A program made the translations under genes and the position numbers. Source: CAMDPA01 sp965223035 (lineage in GTDB: Bacteria > Pseudomonadota > Alphaproteobacteria > Rhizobiales > Hyphomicrobiaceae). Taken from it: a stretch of DNA of 64,000 bases. This document shows positions 44,501 through 53,197 of the stretch, one piece after another (within the stretch, counting starts at the first letter, position 1; the number at the start of each line of letters is the position of its first letter). The notes beneath the pieces were generated by a model that had not been told where the DNA came from, did no database searches, and saw only the letters and a program-made list of their open reading frames with translations. The stretch spans positions 3,038,001 through 3,102,000 of the forward strand of contig OZ244980.1 in assembly GCA_965223035.1 (NCBI GenBank), given 5' to 3'.

Positions 44501-44797
44501 ATGAAGAACGACATCGTAGTCGCAATTCGAACAAAGCGACGACTAAGGATATGGTACGGTCCAGGGGAACGGCTTATCGAGCCGCACGCGCTCGGCTATA
44601 GCACAGACCGAAATCTGCTGCTTCGCGCCTTCCAAGTCGAAGGCGCCAGCGCATCGGGTGAACACGATGATTGGAAGCTGTTTCGGGTTGATCGCATCAA
44701 GTCCGAAGCGCCGACCAATTTATACTTCGATGAACCGCGTCCCGATTACCGTCGTGATGAAAAGGCAATGAAGGGCGGAATTATTGCTCAGGTCTGA
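44501..44797 (+). CDS. Small WYL-like domain protein
   Basis: 98 residues from the ATG at 44501 with GAGG 8 bases upstream. IRTKRRLRIWYGPGERLIEPHALGYS, LLLRAFQVEG and WKLFRVDRIKS follow the strand order of WYL domains, which bind nucleotides or nucleic acid and regulate defence and DNA-damage genes. There is no HTH. It is the last cargo gene before IS copy B. Confidence 0.65.
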   Translation: MKNDIVVAIRTKRRLRIWYGPGERLIEPHALGYSTDRNLLLRAFQVEGASASGEHDDWKLFRVDRIKSEAPTNLYFDEPRPDYRRDEKAMKGGIIAQV

Positions 44798-44880
44798 GCA
44801 GAACTACAATCACACTGACGTGCTCCCCTGAAAGATCCTCGTTTGTGGGTTAGTCTGTTGCCGATTTGAGGAGGCAGACG

Positions 44881-45147
44881 ATGAAGCGTAGTCGTTTCAG
44901 TGAAGAGCAGATCATCGGGATTTTGAAGGAGCATCAGGCCGGTCTCTCGGCGGCGGAGCTGTGCCGCAAGCACGGTATTAGTGATGCAACGTTCTACAAG
45001 TGGCGCTCGAAGTATGGCGGCCTGGAAGTGTCTGAAGCCAAGCGGCTGAGGGCCCTGGAGGAGGAAAACGCACGTCTCAAGAAGCTTTTGGCGGAGCAGG
45101 TGATGGACGTTGCGACGCTGAAAGAGATGCTCGGAAAAAACTTCTGA
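44881..45147 (+). CDS. IS3-family transposase OrfA, copy B
   Basis: 88 residues, identical in sequence to the copy A protein. HTH (ELCRKHGISDATFYKWRSK) and leucine-rich helix. The GGAAAAAAC run near the stop is a likely programmed -1 frameshift site that joins it to OrfB. GAGGAGG ribosome-binding site. Confidence 0.92.
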   Translation: MKRSRFSEEQIIGILKEHQAGLSAAELCRKHGISDATFYKWRSKYGGLEVSEAKRLRALEEENARLKKLLAEQVMDVATLKEMLGKNF

Positions 45148-45170
45148 CGCCTGGTTCAAGGAGGAAGGCC

Positions 45171-45992
45171 GTGAGCTGGGCTATCAATGAAAAGAACTAT
45201 TCGCAGCGCCGCGCCTGTGGTCTTGTGGGCATCGATCCGCGGGTATTGCGGTATCGCTCGACACGTCCTGACGATGCCGGTCTGCGCCAACGCCTGCGGG
45301 AACTCGCCTACCGGCACCGCCGGTTCGGTTATCGCCGTCTGCGCATCCTGATCAAGCGAGAAGGCATACACATCAATGGCAAGAAGCTCTACCGCCTTTA
45401 CAGGGAAGAACGCTTGACGGTACCGCGGCGTGGAGGTCGCAAGCGTGCGCTTGGCACGCGGGCGCCCATGCCGATCCCGCAGGGGTGCAATCAACGTTGG
45501 AGCCTGGACTTTGCCTCGGACACGCTGATCGATGGGCGCCGCTTCCGCATTCTGTGTGTCATTGACGACTTTACCCGCGAGTGTGTCACCACGGTTGCCG
45601 ACAACTCGATCTCAGGCGAGCGTGTTGCCCGCGAACTGGACGCGCTTGTCGGGCGGCGTGGCCGACCCTGCATGATCGTCTCGGACAACGGCACGGAACT
45701 GACCAGCCATGCCATCCTCAAGTGGCGGCGCGACAGGGATGTCGAATGGCATTACATCCAGCCGGGCAAGCCTCAACAAAACGCTTTCATCGAGAGCTTC
45801 ATCGGTCGCTTCCGGGATGAGTGCCTCAACGAGCATCTCTTCACAAGCTACGCTCACGCTCGACGGATCATCGAAACATGGAGGATCGCCTACAATACAC
45901 ACCGACCGCATTCGAGCCTCAACGGGCTCACACCCTACCAATTCGCAACCCGGTCCAACATCGACCAGACCACGAACAGAACTAACTTTTGA
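45171..45992 (+). CDS. IS3-family transposase OrfB (DDE integrase), copy B
   Basis: 273 residues from a GTG preceded by AAGGAGGAAGG. An HTH_21-like segment (LRELAYRHRRFGYRRLRILIKREG) is followed by the rve-type catalytic domain: first Asp in RWSLDFASDTL, second in VSDNGTELTSHA, Glu in QNAFIESFIGRF. The end RPHSSLNGLTPYQFA is typical. Intact, so this copy could be active and could supply transposase to copy A. Confidence 0.93.
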   Translation: MSWAINEKNYSQRRACGLVGIDPRVLRYRSTRPDDAGLRQRLRELAYRHRRFGYRRLRILIKREGIHINGKKLYRLYREERLTVPRRGGRKRALGTRAPMPIPQGCNQRWSLDFASDTLIDGRRFRILCVIDDFTRECVTTVADNSISGERVARELDALVGRRGRPCMIVSDNGTELTSHAILKWRRDRDVEWHYIQPGKPQQNAFIESFIGRFRDECLNEHLFTSYAHARRIIETWRIAYNTHRPHSSLNGLTPYQFATRSNIDQTTNRTNF

Positions 45993-46018
45993 ATGTGGAC
46001 ATCACGGGGAGCAGGTCA

Positions 46019-47018
46019 CCTTCGCCAACGCGGCCTCCGACCCCTTGACCTGCCGCGTCATGGCCGCAACACGCTTGCGCATATCCGCCACCGACGCCGC
46101 CTTGGCCGAGCGCTTGGTGGACTCCCGCAAGACTTTGTCCGCCTTCTCCAAAACCTCCTTGTCGGCCTGCGTTAGACTGGCGCCCGTCAACACACCCTTG
46201 GCCGAGACGACGCCCGCGCCATACGCCGCATACTGCTCCGCCAAAGCCACGGCTTCCAACACGGATGCCACGCCGTCTTGACCATCTTGACGCGCCAAAT
46301 CCGCCAACGCGCGCGTGGCGGCGGCGCCGGCAAACCCGAGGCCGGCAAGCCCCAACGCGCGCGCCGCGCCCGCGCGCGCCGCCATGGGACCAAGGGCGCG
46401 CTTGTCGCCCAATGCCGCGATCGCCGCGCGCACATTCTCCAATGCCTGCTTGCCGGCCGCGCCCTTGGCGCCGACGTTGGGCAGGTTCAACGTGATCGAC
46501 CTGACGGCGTCCTTCAGGTCCTTGACCGGAACATTCAGCTGTTTGGCCGCAAGCGTAACGCCGGCCGCGCCGCCGGCCACCACGGCGCCCACCAACTTGG
46601 TCTGCTCGATGACCGCTTGCTGATCGCCACGTTGCCGCGCCTCCTCCGTCAGCTCGTCGAGCCGCTCGGTCAGCGCCGGGATTTGGCGCTTGAGCGCTTG
46701 CGCATCGCGATCGAGATCGCGCGCCGCCGCCATCGCCTTGTCGGCCTCCATCGCCAGTCGCTCAGCCTCGCGACGGGCAACGTTGTAGCCGCTATCTTCC
46801 CCGCCGACGCTACGCGGAACGCGGTGTCCCGTCAGCGGATCTCGGCCGGCCCGCCAGCTTTCAGCCTCGCGCATCTTCTGCGACGACGCCTGCCGCAGCG
46901 CGCGCGCCTCCTCGCGGGCGCGTTCCGCTTGATCGCGATAGGACGCTGCCGCAGCGCGCGCCTCCTCGAGTGCGGACCGCGTCGCATCGAGGGCGGGGTT
47001 GGTCACCAGGTCTGCCAT
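46019..47018 (-). CDS. Phage coiled-coil protein, C-terminus cut by IS copy B
   Basis: About 334 native residues starting MADLVTNPALDATRSALEEA. Long heptad-like helices rich in Ala, Glu and Arg (residues 10-130) are followed by a Gly/Ala-rich hydrophobic stretch (VGAVVAGGAAGVTLAAKQL) and further helices. After EAALAKV the IS supplies the codons TCSP and the stop. Family not recognised; its location between tail-terminator-like and tape-measure genes suggests a virion or tail-assembly protein. Confidence 0.55.
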
Positions 47019-47035
47019 TGATCGCGCCTTGAGCC

Positions 47036-47764
47036 TTACTTGAGTTTCGCGCCGGCGAGCTCGACGTTGAATTTGACCTGCCGCTCATGCGTTGTTTTGA
47101 ATCGACGCAGGCGTAGGGCGAGCACGGGCACGCTGACGGACGATAGATCGCCGGCACCGGCGCTGTCGTAGCGATAGTCTTCACCCGCCTCGAACACCGG
47201 CCGCGCTATTCCAAAAAACGCGGCAGCACCTGTTCCGTAATCGCCATGCCATCCGCCATCGAGACTTGCTGCGCCGCCCAACTGGGCAACGCGATCAACG
47301 GCACCGGTCCCCCGACCGGCTTGGCGCACCTCTCCAGCAGCATCAAGGCCTGCGCCAGTGGCGACTCGGCGCATAGGTGACGAAGCCTTGGTCCTGGAGC
47401 TGCACCATTGCGTCGTGCGACCACGGCAGTTTGCAGCTGGCCGGGCGCTTAATGCACGACAGCAGACCATGGGTGCGCCCCTGAATCGACAGCTCCGGAT
47501 TATCGCAAGCCGAGCAGCAACTCTTCGCCGCGTAGTCGGCCACCATTTCCCACGGGAAACTGACGTCGTTGGTCGGGTAGGCCAGTTTACTGACGACCTC
47601 GCCATTTTCGAACGTCGCCAAGATCTGGCCGACGGTGCCCGTATTGAACGTATAGCCGTGGCCGAAACACTGCGACTTGGTGCAATCCCAATTGTTGCGC
47701 AGATGGGCGATCAGCCCCTTCTGCCAGGCGCTGTCCTCCGTCAACAGGGCGAGCATCTCACGCT
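47036..47764 (-). pseudogene. Decayed phage structural gene(s)
   Basis: Coding-like stretches in different frames: LIAHLRNNWDCTKSQCFGHG and PWEMVADYAAKSCCSACDNPE in one, SWAAQQVSMADGMAITEQVL in another, and GIARPVFEAGEDYRYDSAG with RRFKTTHERQVKFNVELAG in a third. The first stretch may be the C-terminal part of a contractile tail sheath, but that is weak. Several frameshifts are needed to join them. Confidence 0.4.
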
Positions 47765-48040
47765 GGGCTTTAGAGACGCGCCCGGTCGCGGTTTTCAGCT
47801 CCAAGCCATACGTGCGGGGATCGGCAACGAGCATCAAATCGGGAGCTCCCGCTTGGGTGCCCAAAGCCTTGAGCTTGGCGCCCTCGCGCTCGTCCGTCGC
47901 CCCTCGTTGGGCGGGTGGAACCAACACACGTCGCGTTTGGCGCGGTGGAGCAAGAGGCCAACGACGGCCATGTGAATTTGCAATTCCGTCGGCGCCGGGC
48001 CGGCGCGTGCCGCCGCGACGGCAGGACTGAGCAGGCATAG
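47765..48040 (-). pseudogene. VRR-NUC nuclease, frameshifted and joined to phage tail sequence
   Basis: One frame gives ELQIHMAVVGLLLHRAKRDV and CWFHPPNEGRR; after a shift near 47895 another gives GAKLKALGTQAGAPDLMLV and YGLELKTATGRVSKAQREM. Together these are the VRR-NUC nuclease domain (Glu, Asp and E-x-K motif). After LALLTED the frame runs directly into unrelated phage sequence, so a deletion probably fused two genes. Not functional. Confidence 0.7.
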
Positions 48041-48080
48041 TGAATCTCCGCGGGATTGAAAGCCCAACGGAGACGGATGA

Positions 48081-48647
48081 TCAGCGGTGATGCGGCTCCG
48101 CCGGGCCTAAGCTGGCTGTGAGCACCCAGCCGGCGCCGCATTGCGCGGCCGGGATGACGAGGTTCGGATTCCAAAGAAAGATATGGTTCATCCGAAAGGT
48201 GAGAACGACCGCGATCTGGTCGGCCTCGATGTCCATCGACACGTATTGCAGCAGGCCGTCGCGCGGTGAGCGCCAACCAAACGTGTTGGCAAGAAATGTG
48301 TCGCGAATGGCCTCGTAATTGTAATAGGCCCAGAACGGGGATTCGGAGCCGTCGGTTTTACGGTAGCGATCGGTTTGCAGCCAGAATTGGATCAGCACAT
48401 CCTCGCTGATCTGAATTGGCATGTTCGACTGCGCGGAGTGCTCGGCCGATTCGCGAGCCAGCGCGACCATGACCAACGGCAACTCGGGAACGTTTTCGCG
48501 CGTCACATCGGCTTCCGACACGGCGAACGCGCGGCCCTTGAGCTCGGGAAACCATCCGCGAATGGCAGTGGCGAGCGCCGGCAGCGTCGGCGCCGGCAAG
48601 CCGCATGCCCCGGGTTGAGATTGGGTGTCGATGACACGGTCAGCCAC
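48081..48647 (-). CDS. Phage tail terminator-like protein
   Basis: 188 residues from a GTG at 48647 with GAGG 7 bases upstream; the frame also allows an ATG at 48662. LPALATAIRGWFPELKG, LPLVMVALARE, ISEDVLIQFWLQTDRYRK and an ending in strands fit the small alpha/beta tail terminator or tail-completion proteins that cap phage tails. It follows the gp10-like gene with a short overlap, the usual order in tailed phages. Family call is from size, order and pattern only. Confidence 0.55.
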   Translation of the reverse strand: MADRVIDTQSQPGACGLPAPTLPALATAIRGWFPELKGRAFAVSEADVTRENVPELPLVMVALARESAEHSAQSNMPIQISEDVLIQFWLQTDRYRKTDGSESPFWAYYNYEAIRDTFLANTFGWRSPRDGLLQYVSMDIEADQIAVVLTFRMNHIFLWNPNLVIPAAQCGAGWVLTASLGPAEPHHR

Positions 48648-49008
48648 GCCGCCACCTCGCAAAGCCTTTGAGGTCCTTGTGCAGTTTCGGCAGGGTCTCC
48701 TGTAACGCCTGCGCGCTCATCTTCCGTTTGGCCATTTTGCGTGTGCCTTTGGCGAGATAAACCGAATAAAAAACGCCGGAGCCGATTTCGACCGACATGG
48801 CCCGCGTTTGCTTGCGGATCGAGGCGATCAAACCGCCGGTGCGAATATTGGGATAGGCCCCCGGCAACGAGGCCGGCGGATAAGCCTTCATCTGGCCCTT
48901 GAAGTGGGCAATCGTCTCGTCACCGACGCGATCGAGCCAACGACGAACGCGTGGATGATCGTTGATGGCCTTGAACTTTCGCCACGGCCGAATTTTGAGG
49001 GCAATCAT
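48640..49008 (-). CDS. HK97 gp10-family tail-connector protein
   Basis: 122 residues. VGDETIAHFKGQMKAYPPAS, then RTGGLIASIRKQTRAMSVEIGSGVFYSVYLAKGTRKM, is the pattern of gp10-like proteins: an N-terminal helix, then strands with a conserved TGxLxxSI and Y..YLexGT-like site. These proteins sit at the head-tail interface or upper tail. The start overlaps the previous frame as ATGA and the end overlaps the tail-terminator-like gene. Confidence 0.7.
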   Translation of the reverse strand: MIALKIRPWRKFKAINDHPRVRRWLDRVGDETIAHFKGQMKAYPPASLPGAYPNIRTGGLIASIRKQTRAMSVEIGSGVFYSVYLAKGTRKMAKRKMSAQALQETLPKLHKDLKGFARWRRG

Positions 49009-49373
49009 CGAGGCACAGGTCGGCGCCGCAGGTGATCGCGGACCGGGATGCCATTGCGCGTATGCGCCGAGACACGCATGATCTCTTCTGGGGCGCGATG
49101 GCGGGGATGAGCGAGGCCGGGGCGATGTCTATCATTCAGCAAAGCGACGTCGTAAGCGGCTTGGCCCGGCAGACGATCGCGAATGAGTTGGCCCAACGGC
49201 TGCTTGTAGGAGACCGGATAGGCCAGCTGGTGGGCTGGTTTGTCGGCCGGGTCCACGTGATAAACGGGCGTCCGCTGCGGACCGGTTGCGGGCACCATCT
49301 GAAACGCGCCGGGCGCAGAAAAAACCGAGGCATGTTGGATGAAGCTCCTAAATTGGGCGCAATTCCGCGTCAA
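49005..49373 (-). CDS. Uncertain phage ORF upstream of the gp10-like gene
   Basis: 122 codons from a TTG, ending in an ATGA overlap with the gp10-like gene. FQMVPATGPQRTPVYHVDPADKPAHQLAYPVSYKQPLGQLI reads like coding sequence; the end (RVSAHTRNGIPVRDHLRRRPV) is Arg-rich and less so. No family recognised. It may be the remaining part of a head-tail connector gene. Confidence 0.35.
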   Translation of the reverse strand: MTRNCAQFRSFIQHASVFSAPGAFQMVPATGPQRTPVYHVDPADKPAHQLAYPVSYKQPLGQLIRDRLPGQAAYDVALLNDRHRPGLAHPRHRAPEEIMRVSAHTRNGIPVRDHLRRRPVPR

Positions 49374-49390
49374 CGAGCATGCCCCCTTCG

Positions 49391-49597
49391 TTACGCGCTA
49401 TCTGGGTTGTTTCCACCCATCACGCCATGCCTTGAATTCGCTCGGCCTACGCCGTAACGGGCGAAGTTGCCTTCGTGCAGGCTGAGGACTTCAGTCTCGG
49501 CGGCTTCGATAAATTGAGACTGGTCGGCAGTGGTTACGTTCTCGGCTGCGTATACGGCAATGTGCGCTGTTGTGGCCAACGGTGCAAACTGACCCAA
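49391..49597 (-). pseudogene. Phage ORF fragment next to the IS21 element
   Basis: 68 codons with VTTADQSQFIEAAETEVLS, preceded by the IS21 left end. Family not recognised. It may be the start of a phage connector gene interrupted by the IS. Confidence 0.3.
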
Positions 49598-49654
49598 TCA
49601 GCGTTCCAGTCTTGACCCACTCTGTTAGCCCGGTGGCATGGAGGGAGGGACGCC

Positions 49655-50717
49655 ATGCTGACTGGGGAAGACGTGATGGAGTTCGTGCTTTGTGGCGTCA
49701 GGGCTTAAGCATTCATGAGATCGCTCGTCGGACAGGTAGGTCGCGCAACACGGTTTGCCGGTATATCCGATCGGAGACAGCAGAGCCGGGCTACCGGCCT
49801 CGCCCGCTAAGACCGAGTTTGCTTGATCCATTCAAGGCATATCTGACCGAACGGGTGAAGACGGCGCATCCAGTGAGGTTGCCGGCAACTGTATTAATGC
49901 GCGAGATCCAAGAGCACGGTTACCACGGCCAACTCACCATTCTGAGAGACTATCTCCGCACACTGCAACCGGAATCGGCAGACGATCCGATCGTTCGGTT
50001 TGAGACGAAGCCGGGCGAGCAGATGGAGGTCGACTGGTGCCAAGTGCGCCGGGGCAAGCACCGATTGTCGGCACTTGGCGCCACTATGCGGCACTGTCGT
50101 GCCAGCTACCTGCAGTTCGCAACCAATGAAGAACTCGATGCGCTGCTCGTGTGCTTGGAAGACGCTATTACGTTCTTCGGCGGCGTGCCCCGGCACGTTC
50201 TGTTCGACAACATGAAGACAGTTGTGTTGGAACGTGATGCCTATGGCATTTCGGTTTTCAGCCCAGCTTGTGCAAGCCGTACCGGGCCAAGACCAAAGAC
50301 AAGGTCGAGCGCTTCAATCAGTATTTGCAAGCAAGTTGCTACCATCCGCTGCGAACACGGCTGGCCCAGGATGGCTTGATCATTGATGCCGACACGGCCA
50401 ATGCCGAAGTCCTGAAGTGGCTCAAGATGACCGCCAATCCGCGCATTCACGGCACGACAGGCAAGGTTCCAGCGGAAGTCTTGTTGGAGGCACAGCAACA
50501 CTTGCAACCATTGCCGCCGCCTTGGCGCAAGACGACTGCAGCACGACCTGCCAATGTTGTTTCGCTCAACAACATGAAAGGCGGCTTCCAACCGCCGCTC
50601 GAGGTCTTCGATGACGTGATGGCATTGGTATCATCAGCACGCTTCAACACGACAAGATCGAAGCACTGTGCGGTGAACTCCGCCTCGCCGATGTTGCACA
50701 GAGTTATCCGACTTTAG
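49655..50717 (+). pseudogene. istA: IS21 transposase IstA, multiply disrupted
   Basis: The likely start MLTGEDVMEFVL at 49655, with GGAGGGAGG upstream, loses frame at once. The next frame carries the HTH (LSIHEIARRTGRSRNTVCRYI) and the first catalytic Asp (EQMEVDWCQVR). Near 50255 about 30 expected codons are missing or shifted, after which KPYRAKTKDKVERFNQYLQ holds the catalytic Glu. At least two lesions, so no active enzyme. Confidence 0.85.
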
Positions 50718-51413
50718 CTCAGCAGGCTGCCGACAAGGATTGGAGCCACGCCGAGTTTCTTGAGGCGGTTCTCAATGCGGAACGAGAAGCCAGACGAACA
50801 AGAACGCAGGCAACGCTGACCAGGATGGCGGGGCTTTCCGGCCATCAAGACACCTGCCGAGTTCGATTTCACGTTCGCGACAGGTGTTCCGAACCGAAAG
50901 GTCAAGGAGTTGGCGTCATTGGCTTTCATCGAGCGCCGAGAAAATGTGGTTCTCCTCGGGCCATCCGGCGTCGGCAAGACACATCTGGCCATTGCGCTCG
51001 GTTATGAAGCAACACAGCGCGGTATCAAAGCCCGCTTCATTACCGCCGCTGATCTGGTTCTACTGCTGGAAACGGCCAAACGTCAGGATCGCTACAAACA
51101 AGTACTCGACCGCTCAAATGCTCGGCACAAGCTGCTGATTATCGACGAGAGCGGTAATCTGCCGATGGAGCGTGCCCAAGCTCATTTGGTGTTCCAAGTG
51201 GTCGCCAAGCTTTACGAGCACGCAACAATCATTATGACATCAAACCTAAACTTCGGCAGCTGGGATCAGACATTTGCCGGTGACAGCGCCCTGACGGCAG
51301 CCTTGCTGGATCGCCTGCTCCATCACAGCCATGTCATTCAGATCCAAGGCGAGGGCATCCGGCTCAAAGAGCAGCGTCAAGCTGGCATTGTTGCCAAGAG
51401 CCGTGCAAAGTGA
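50625..51413 (+). pseudogene. istB: IS21 helper ATPase IstB, frameshifted
   Basis: ISTLQHDKIEALCGELRLAD and EFLEAVLNAEREARR are the IstB N-terminus. An extra G near 50828 shifts the frame; the remainder from about 50835 reads TPAEFDFTFATGVPNRKV and continues into the AAA+ core with GPSGVGKTHLAIALG and LLIIDESGNLP (the family usually has DE.GYLP). The final 167 codons remain open. Confidence 0.85.
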
Positions 51414-51433
51414 CGACGTTGGTCCGCCAATCA

Positions 51434-51465
51434 CTCAGCTTTGAGCTTAATATGCTCAAAGTGAG
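51434..51465 (+). terminator. Hairpin after istB
   Basis: CTTTGAGC, 7-base loop, GCTCAAAG, extended by CTCA/TGAG with one bulge, then CTTTTCC. A plausible intrinsic terminator for IS21 transcription, insulating the downstream FmdE-like gene. Confidence 0.6.
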
Positions 51466-51623
51466 CTTTTCCGGGTCGGGCCAATCTCGACAGTCGAGTT
51501 TTTCATCTGAGCGATGAAGCTTGGACCAGCCGGGTCGGGCGTTAGCGGTGTGCTAGCTTTTATACTCGACGTTGCTATAAGAATGTCTGCCCAAATCGTT
51601 TCAAAACAACCAGGAAAAGGTAA

Positions 51624-52112
51624 ATGCTGCTCAAAGTCTTATATGTTGCTACGGCAATTCTATTTCTGATGGCTCCGGCCAAGGCCGAAACGCCCGATGA
51701 GTGGGTAAAACTGGGAGCTAGGGTGCATGGGGGGTTCGGTGCTTTCATTCCACTTGGCATTAGGATCGGGCTGGATGCCGTTGAACGGCTGAAGGCGAAG
51801 CCTCGGTCCCTCTCCATTCTCTATTTCGATAATCCCAAGGTCCCCTGCGCCTGTTTCGCTGACGGCGCAGCAATCGCAACGGTGGCCTCGTTTGGTCAGC
51901 GTACGGTCAAGATGGCTCCAGAACAAGCGCCGGCCGATAAGGCGGCTGTCATCATCATTCGGCCCCGGAACGGCGGATCTGGGTTCAAGTACAGCATTCC
52001 TATGGCGGCGCTTTCGCGTCTGCGCGAGATCAATCGGACACTGAAGCCCAGACAACGCTATGATGCAGTGATGATGGCACCGGGCCTATTCACTATAGAA
52101 CAGGCGAAGTAG
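51624..52112 (+). CDS. Secreted FmdE-like protein
   Basis: 162 residues. Signal peptide LYVATAILFLMAPAKA. The mature part DEWVKLGARVHGGFGAFIPLGIRIGLDAVERL resembles the start of FmdE proteins (HGHLCPG.. replaced here by HGGFGAF). PKVPCACFADGAAIATVASFGQ carries the Cys pair of the family core, and the end (YDAVMMAPGLFTIEQAK) is typical. FmdE-type proteins accompany molybdenum and tungsten enzymes. Its position at the edge of a tungstate transport and formate dehydrogenase region fits. Confidence 0.7.
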   Translation: MLLKVLYVATAILFLMAPAKAETPDEWVKLGARVHGGFGAFIPLGIRIGLDAVERLKAKPRSLSILYFDNPKVPCACFADGAAIATVASFGQRTVKMAPEQAPADKAAVIIIRPRNGGSGFKYSIPMAALSRLREINRTLKPRQRYDAVMMAPGLFTIEQAK

Positions 52113-52260
52113 GCGCACTCCCTCGCTAATAAGCGGACGCACGATGATCGCAAGGGAGGCGGCCCCAGGTGGCTGCATCGGGTCAGGAAGTTTAATCTCA
52201 CCACTGAGCATAGCGCGTGCGCTTTGCACCCCATCGCTACAATGGGCCGGAAGCGCGAAC

Positions 52261-52292
52261 GTGTCATTGGGCTGCGCGCAGCCCAATGACAC
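52261..52292. repeat. Perfect 32-bp palindrome
   Basis: GTGTCATTGGGCTGCG followed at once by its exact reverse complement CGCAGCCCAATGACAC, with no spacer. It lies 148 bp after the FmdE-like gene and inside the truncated end of the leftward nucleotidyltransferase pseudogene. A bidirectional terminator, cruciform or junction of an inverted duplication are all possible. Confidence 0.85.
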
Positions 52293-52866
52293 GGGAAGCT
52301 GTTCGTGGGTCAGTTTTCAAGCCGTTGGGGTGGGTCAACCTTCGAGCGCTATCGACATCGTTCGTCGCGTAAGTCGCGGTCGGTAAATAATACCCTAATG
52401 CGCCAGCATAGGTCTGATAAGCTGCCGTTCCGACTAACGCCATGCCTCGACCAAATAGGCCAGCGTTCGCAACAACTTCGAGTATCCGCCCTAGATCATC
52501 GCGCCTTAAATCGGAACCGCAAAGCCGGTTCTGATTTAAGGCGCAAAGATGATCGCTCTTAAAGTGTATAGCAATACTCGGCGCTGGAAGACGAGCGCTT
52601 TTGAGCGCAGTCACGGTGTTCCGTAGTTGTTTTGAGTGCTCTGCCGCGTGTTTCAGCCGTTGCACTTCGTCATGTTGGCGGTTTCGGCGTTCAGCTTGGC
52701 GGATGTCGCGATCAATTGCACGATCCCCCTCTCTGCCATGATCATCGTTCATGTCGCTGCAAAGACCGATGATTGCACCGAGTGGAACTTTTCGTTCCAC
52801 AACCAGTGCCTCAATGAGACTGGTGGATCGTCGCTGCCGTTGTCGCCTTCTGCCACATTGCAGCAC
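52264..52866 (-). pseudogene. GSU2403-like nucleotidyltransferase fragment with an in-frame repeat insertion
   Basis: Matches the protein at 42998: NTVTALKSARLPAPS against VSTLKQSARIPAPT, then GRILEVVANAGLFGRGMALV and GTAAYQTYAGALGYYLP up to TNDVD. Between the two blocks 26 codons (IHFKSDHLCALNQNRLCGSD and following) come from the palindromic repeat at 52491-52573, read without a stop. After TNDVD the family similarity ends. The N-terminal 40 codons are not family-like. Confidence 0.78.
52491..52573. repeat. CTAG palindromic repeat inside a pseudogene (copy 6)
   Basis: Starts CTAGATCATCGCGCC, central hairpin AAATCGGAACCG / CGGTTCTGATTT (one mismatch), then GCGCAAAGATGATCGCTCTT and AAAGTGTATAGCA. 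Same as copy 7 over its length. Inserted between two conserved blocks of the nucleotidyltransferase fragment. Confidence 0.9.
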
Positions 52867-53197
52867 ACAATGTCCGCCAGCGGGACGGAGCGATCGCTTC
52901 CCGGAGCCAGCAGGTTGGCATCAAAGCGATCACCTACCCACCAAGGCGCAAGCGCTGCACCGCTTATCGTGACGATGGAGATGATCGACGACCGACCATA
53001 CGGACCCGGACGATGCAACGATTGTGACCTGACCAACCCGCCCAGCTCAGAGAGCTGCACTCGCTTTCTTATTCTGGGCGGAAGCAGCAGATGTGCATAG
53101 GGGACCTGGACGATTCCGCTGGATTCGGGGTTCTACTTTCAGCGTTATTATGATAGCAATTATACACATGCTGCAGCTGTCAAAGCTGATCGGGGCC
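52867..53197. other. Gap between nucleotidyltransferase pseudogene and regulator gene
   Basis: 330 bp. No gene is supported. An AT-rich stretch at 53140-53165 (GCGTTATTATGATAGCAATT) is the probable promoter of the regulator to the right. Confidence 0.45.

Larger units (their letters stand above)
44816..46018 (+). mobile_element. IS3-family element, copy B (intact)
   Basis: 1203 bp with ends TGACGTGCTCCCCTGA and (reverse complement) TGACCTGCTCCCCGTGAT. Both reading frames are open. Direct-repeat orientation to copy A, 9.5 kb apart. No target-site duplication is evident (CACAC left, CCTTC right). Its right end truncates the phage gene at 46019. Confidence 0.92.
49590..51420 (+). mobile_element. 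IS21-family element, degenerate
   Basis: Contains broken istA and istB in the usual order. Ends are approximate: left near the TGACCCAATCAG sequence at about 49590, right somewhere after the istB stop at 51413. No clear terminal repeats or target duplication could be matched by eye. Confidence 0.75.

Noticed and set aside
34084..46018. Composite transposon with conserved target duplication
   Set aside because: No duplication links the outer ends (AGGG left of copy A, CCTT right of copy B), so a simple composite insertion is not shown.
49590..51420. A possible intact IS21 element
   Set aside because: istA has at least two lesions and istB has an extra base before the AAA+ domain, so it cannot transpose on its own.
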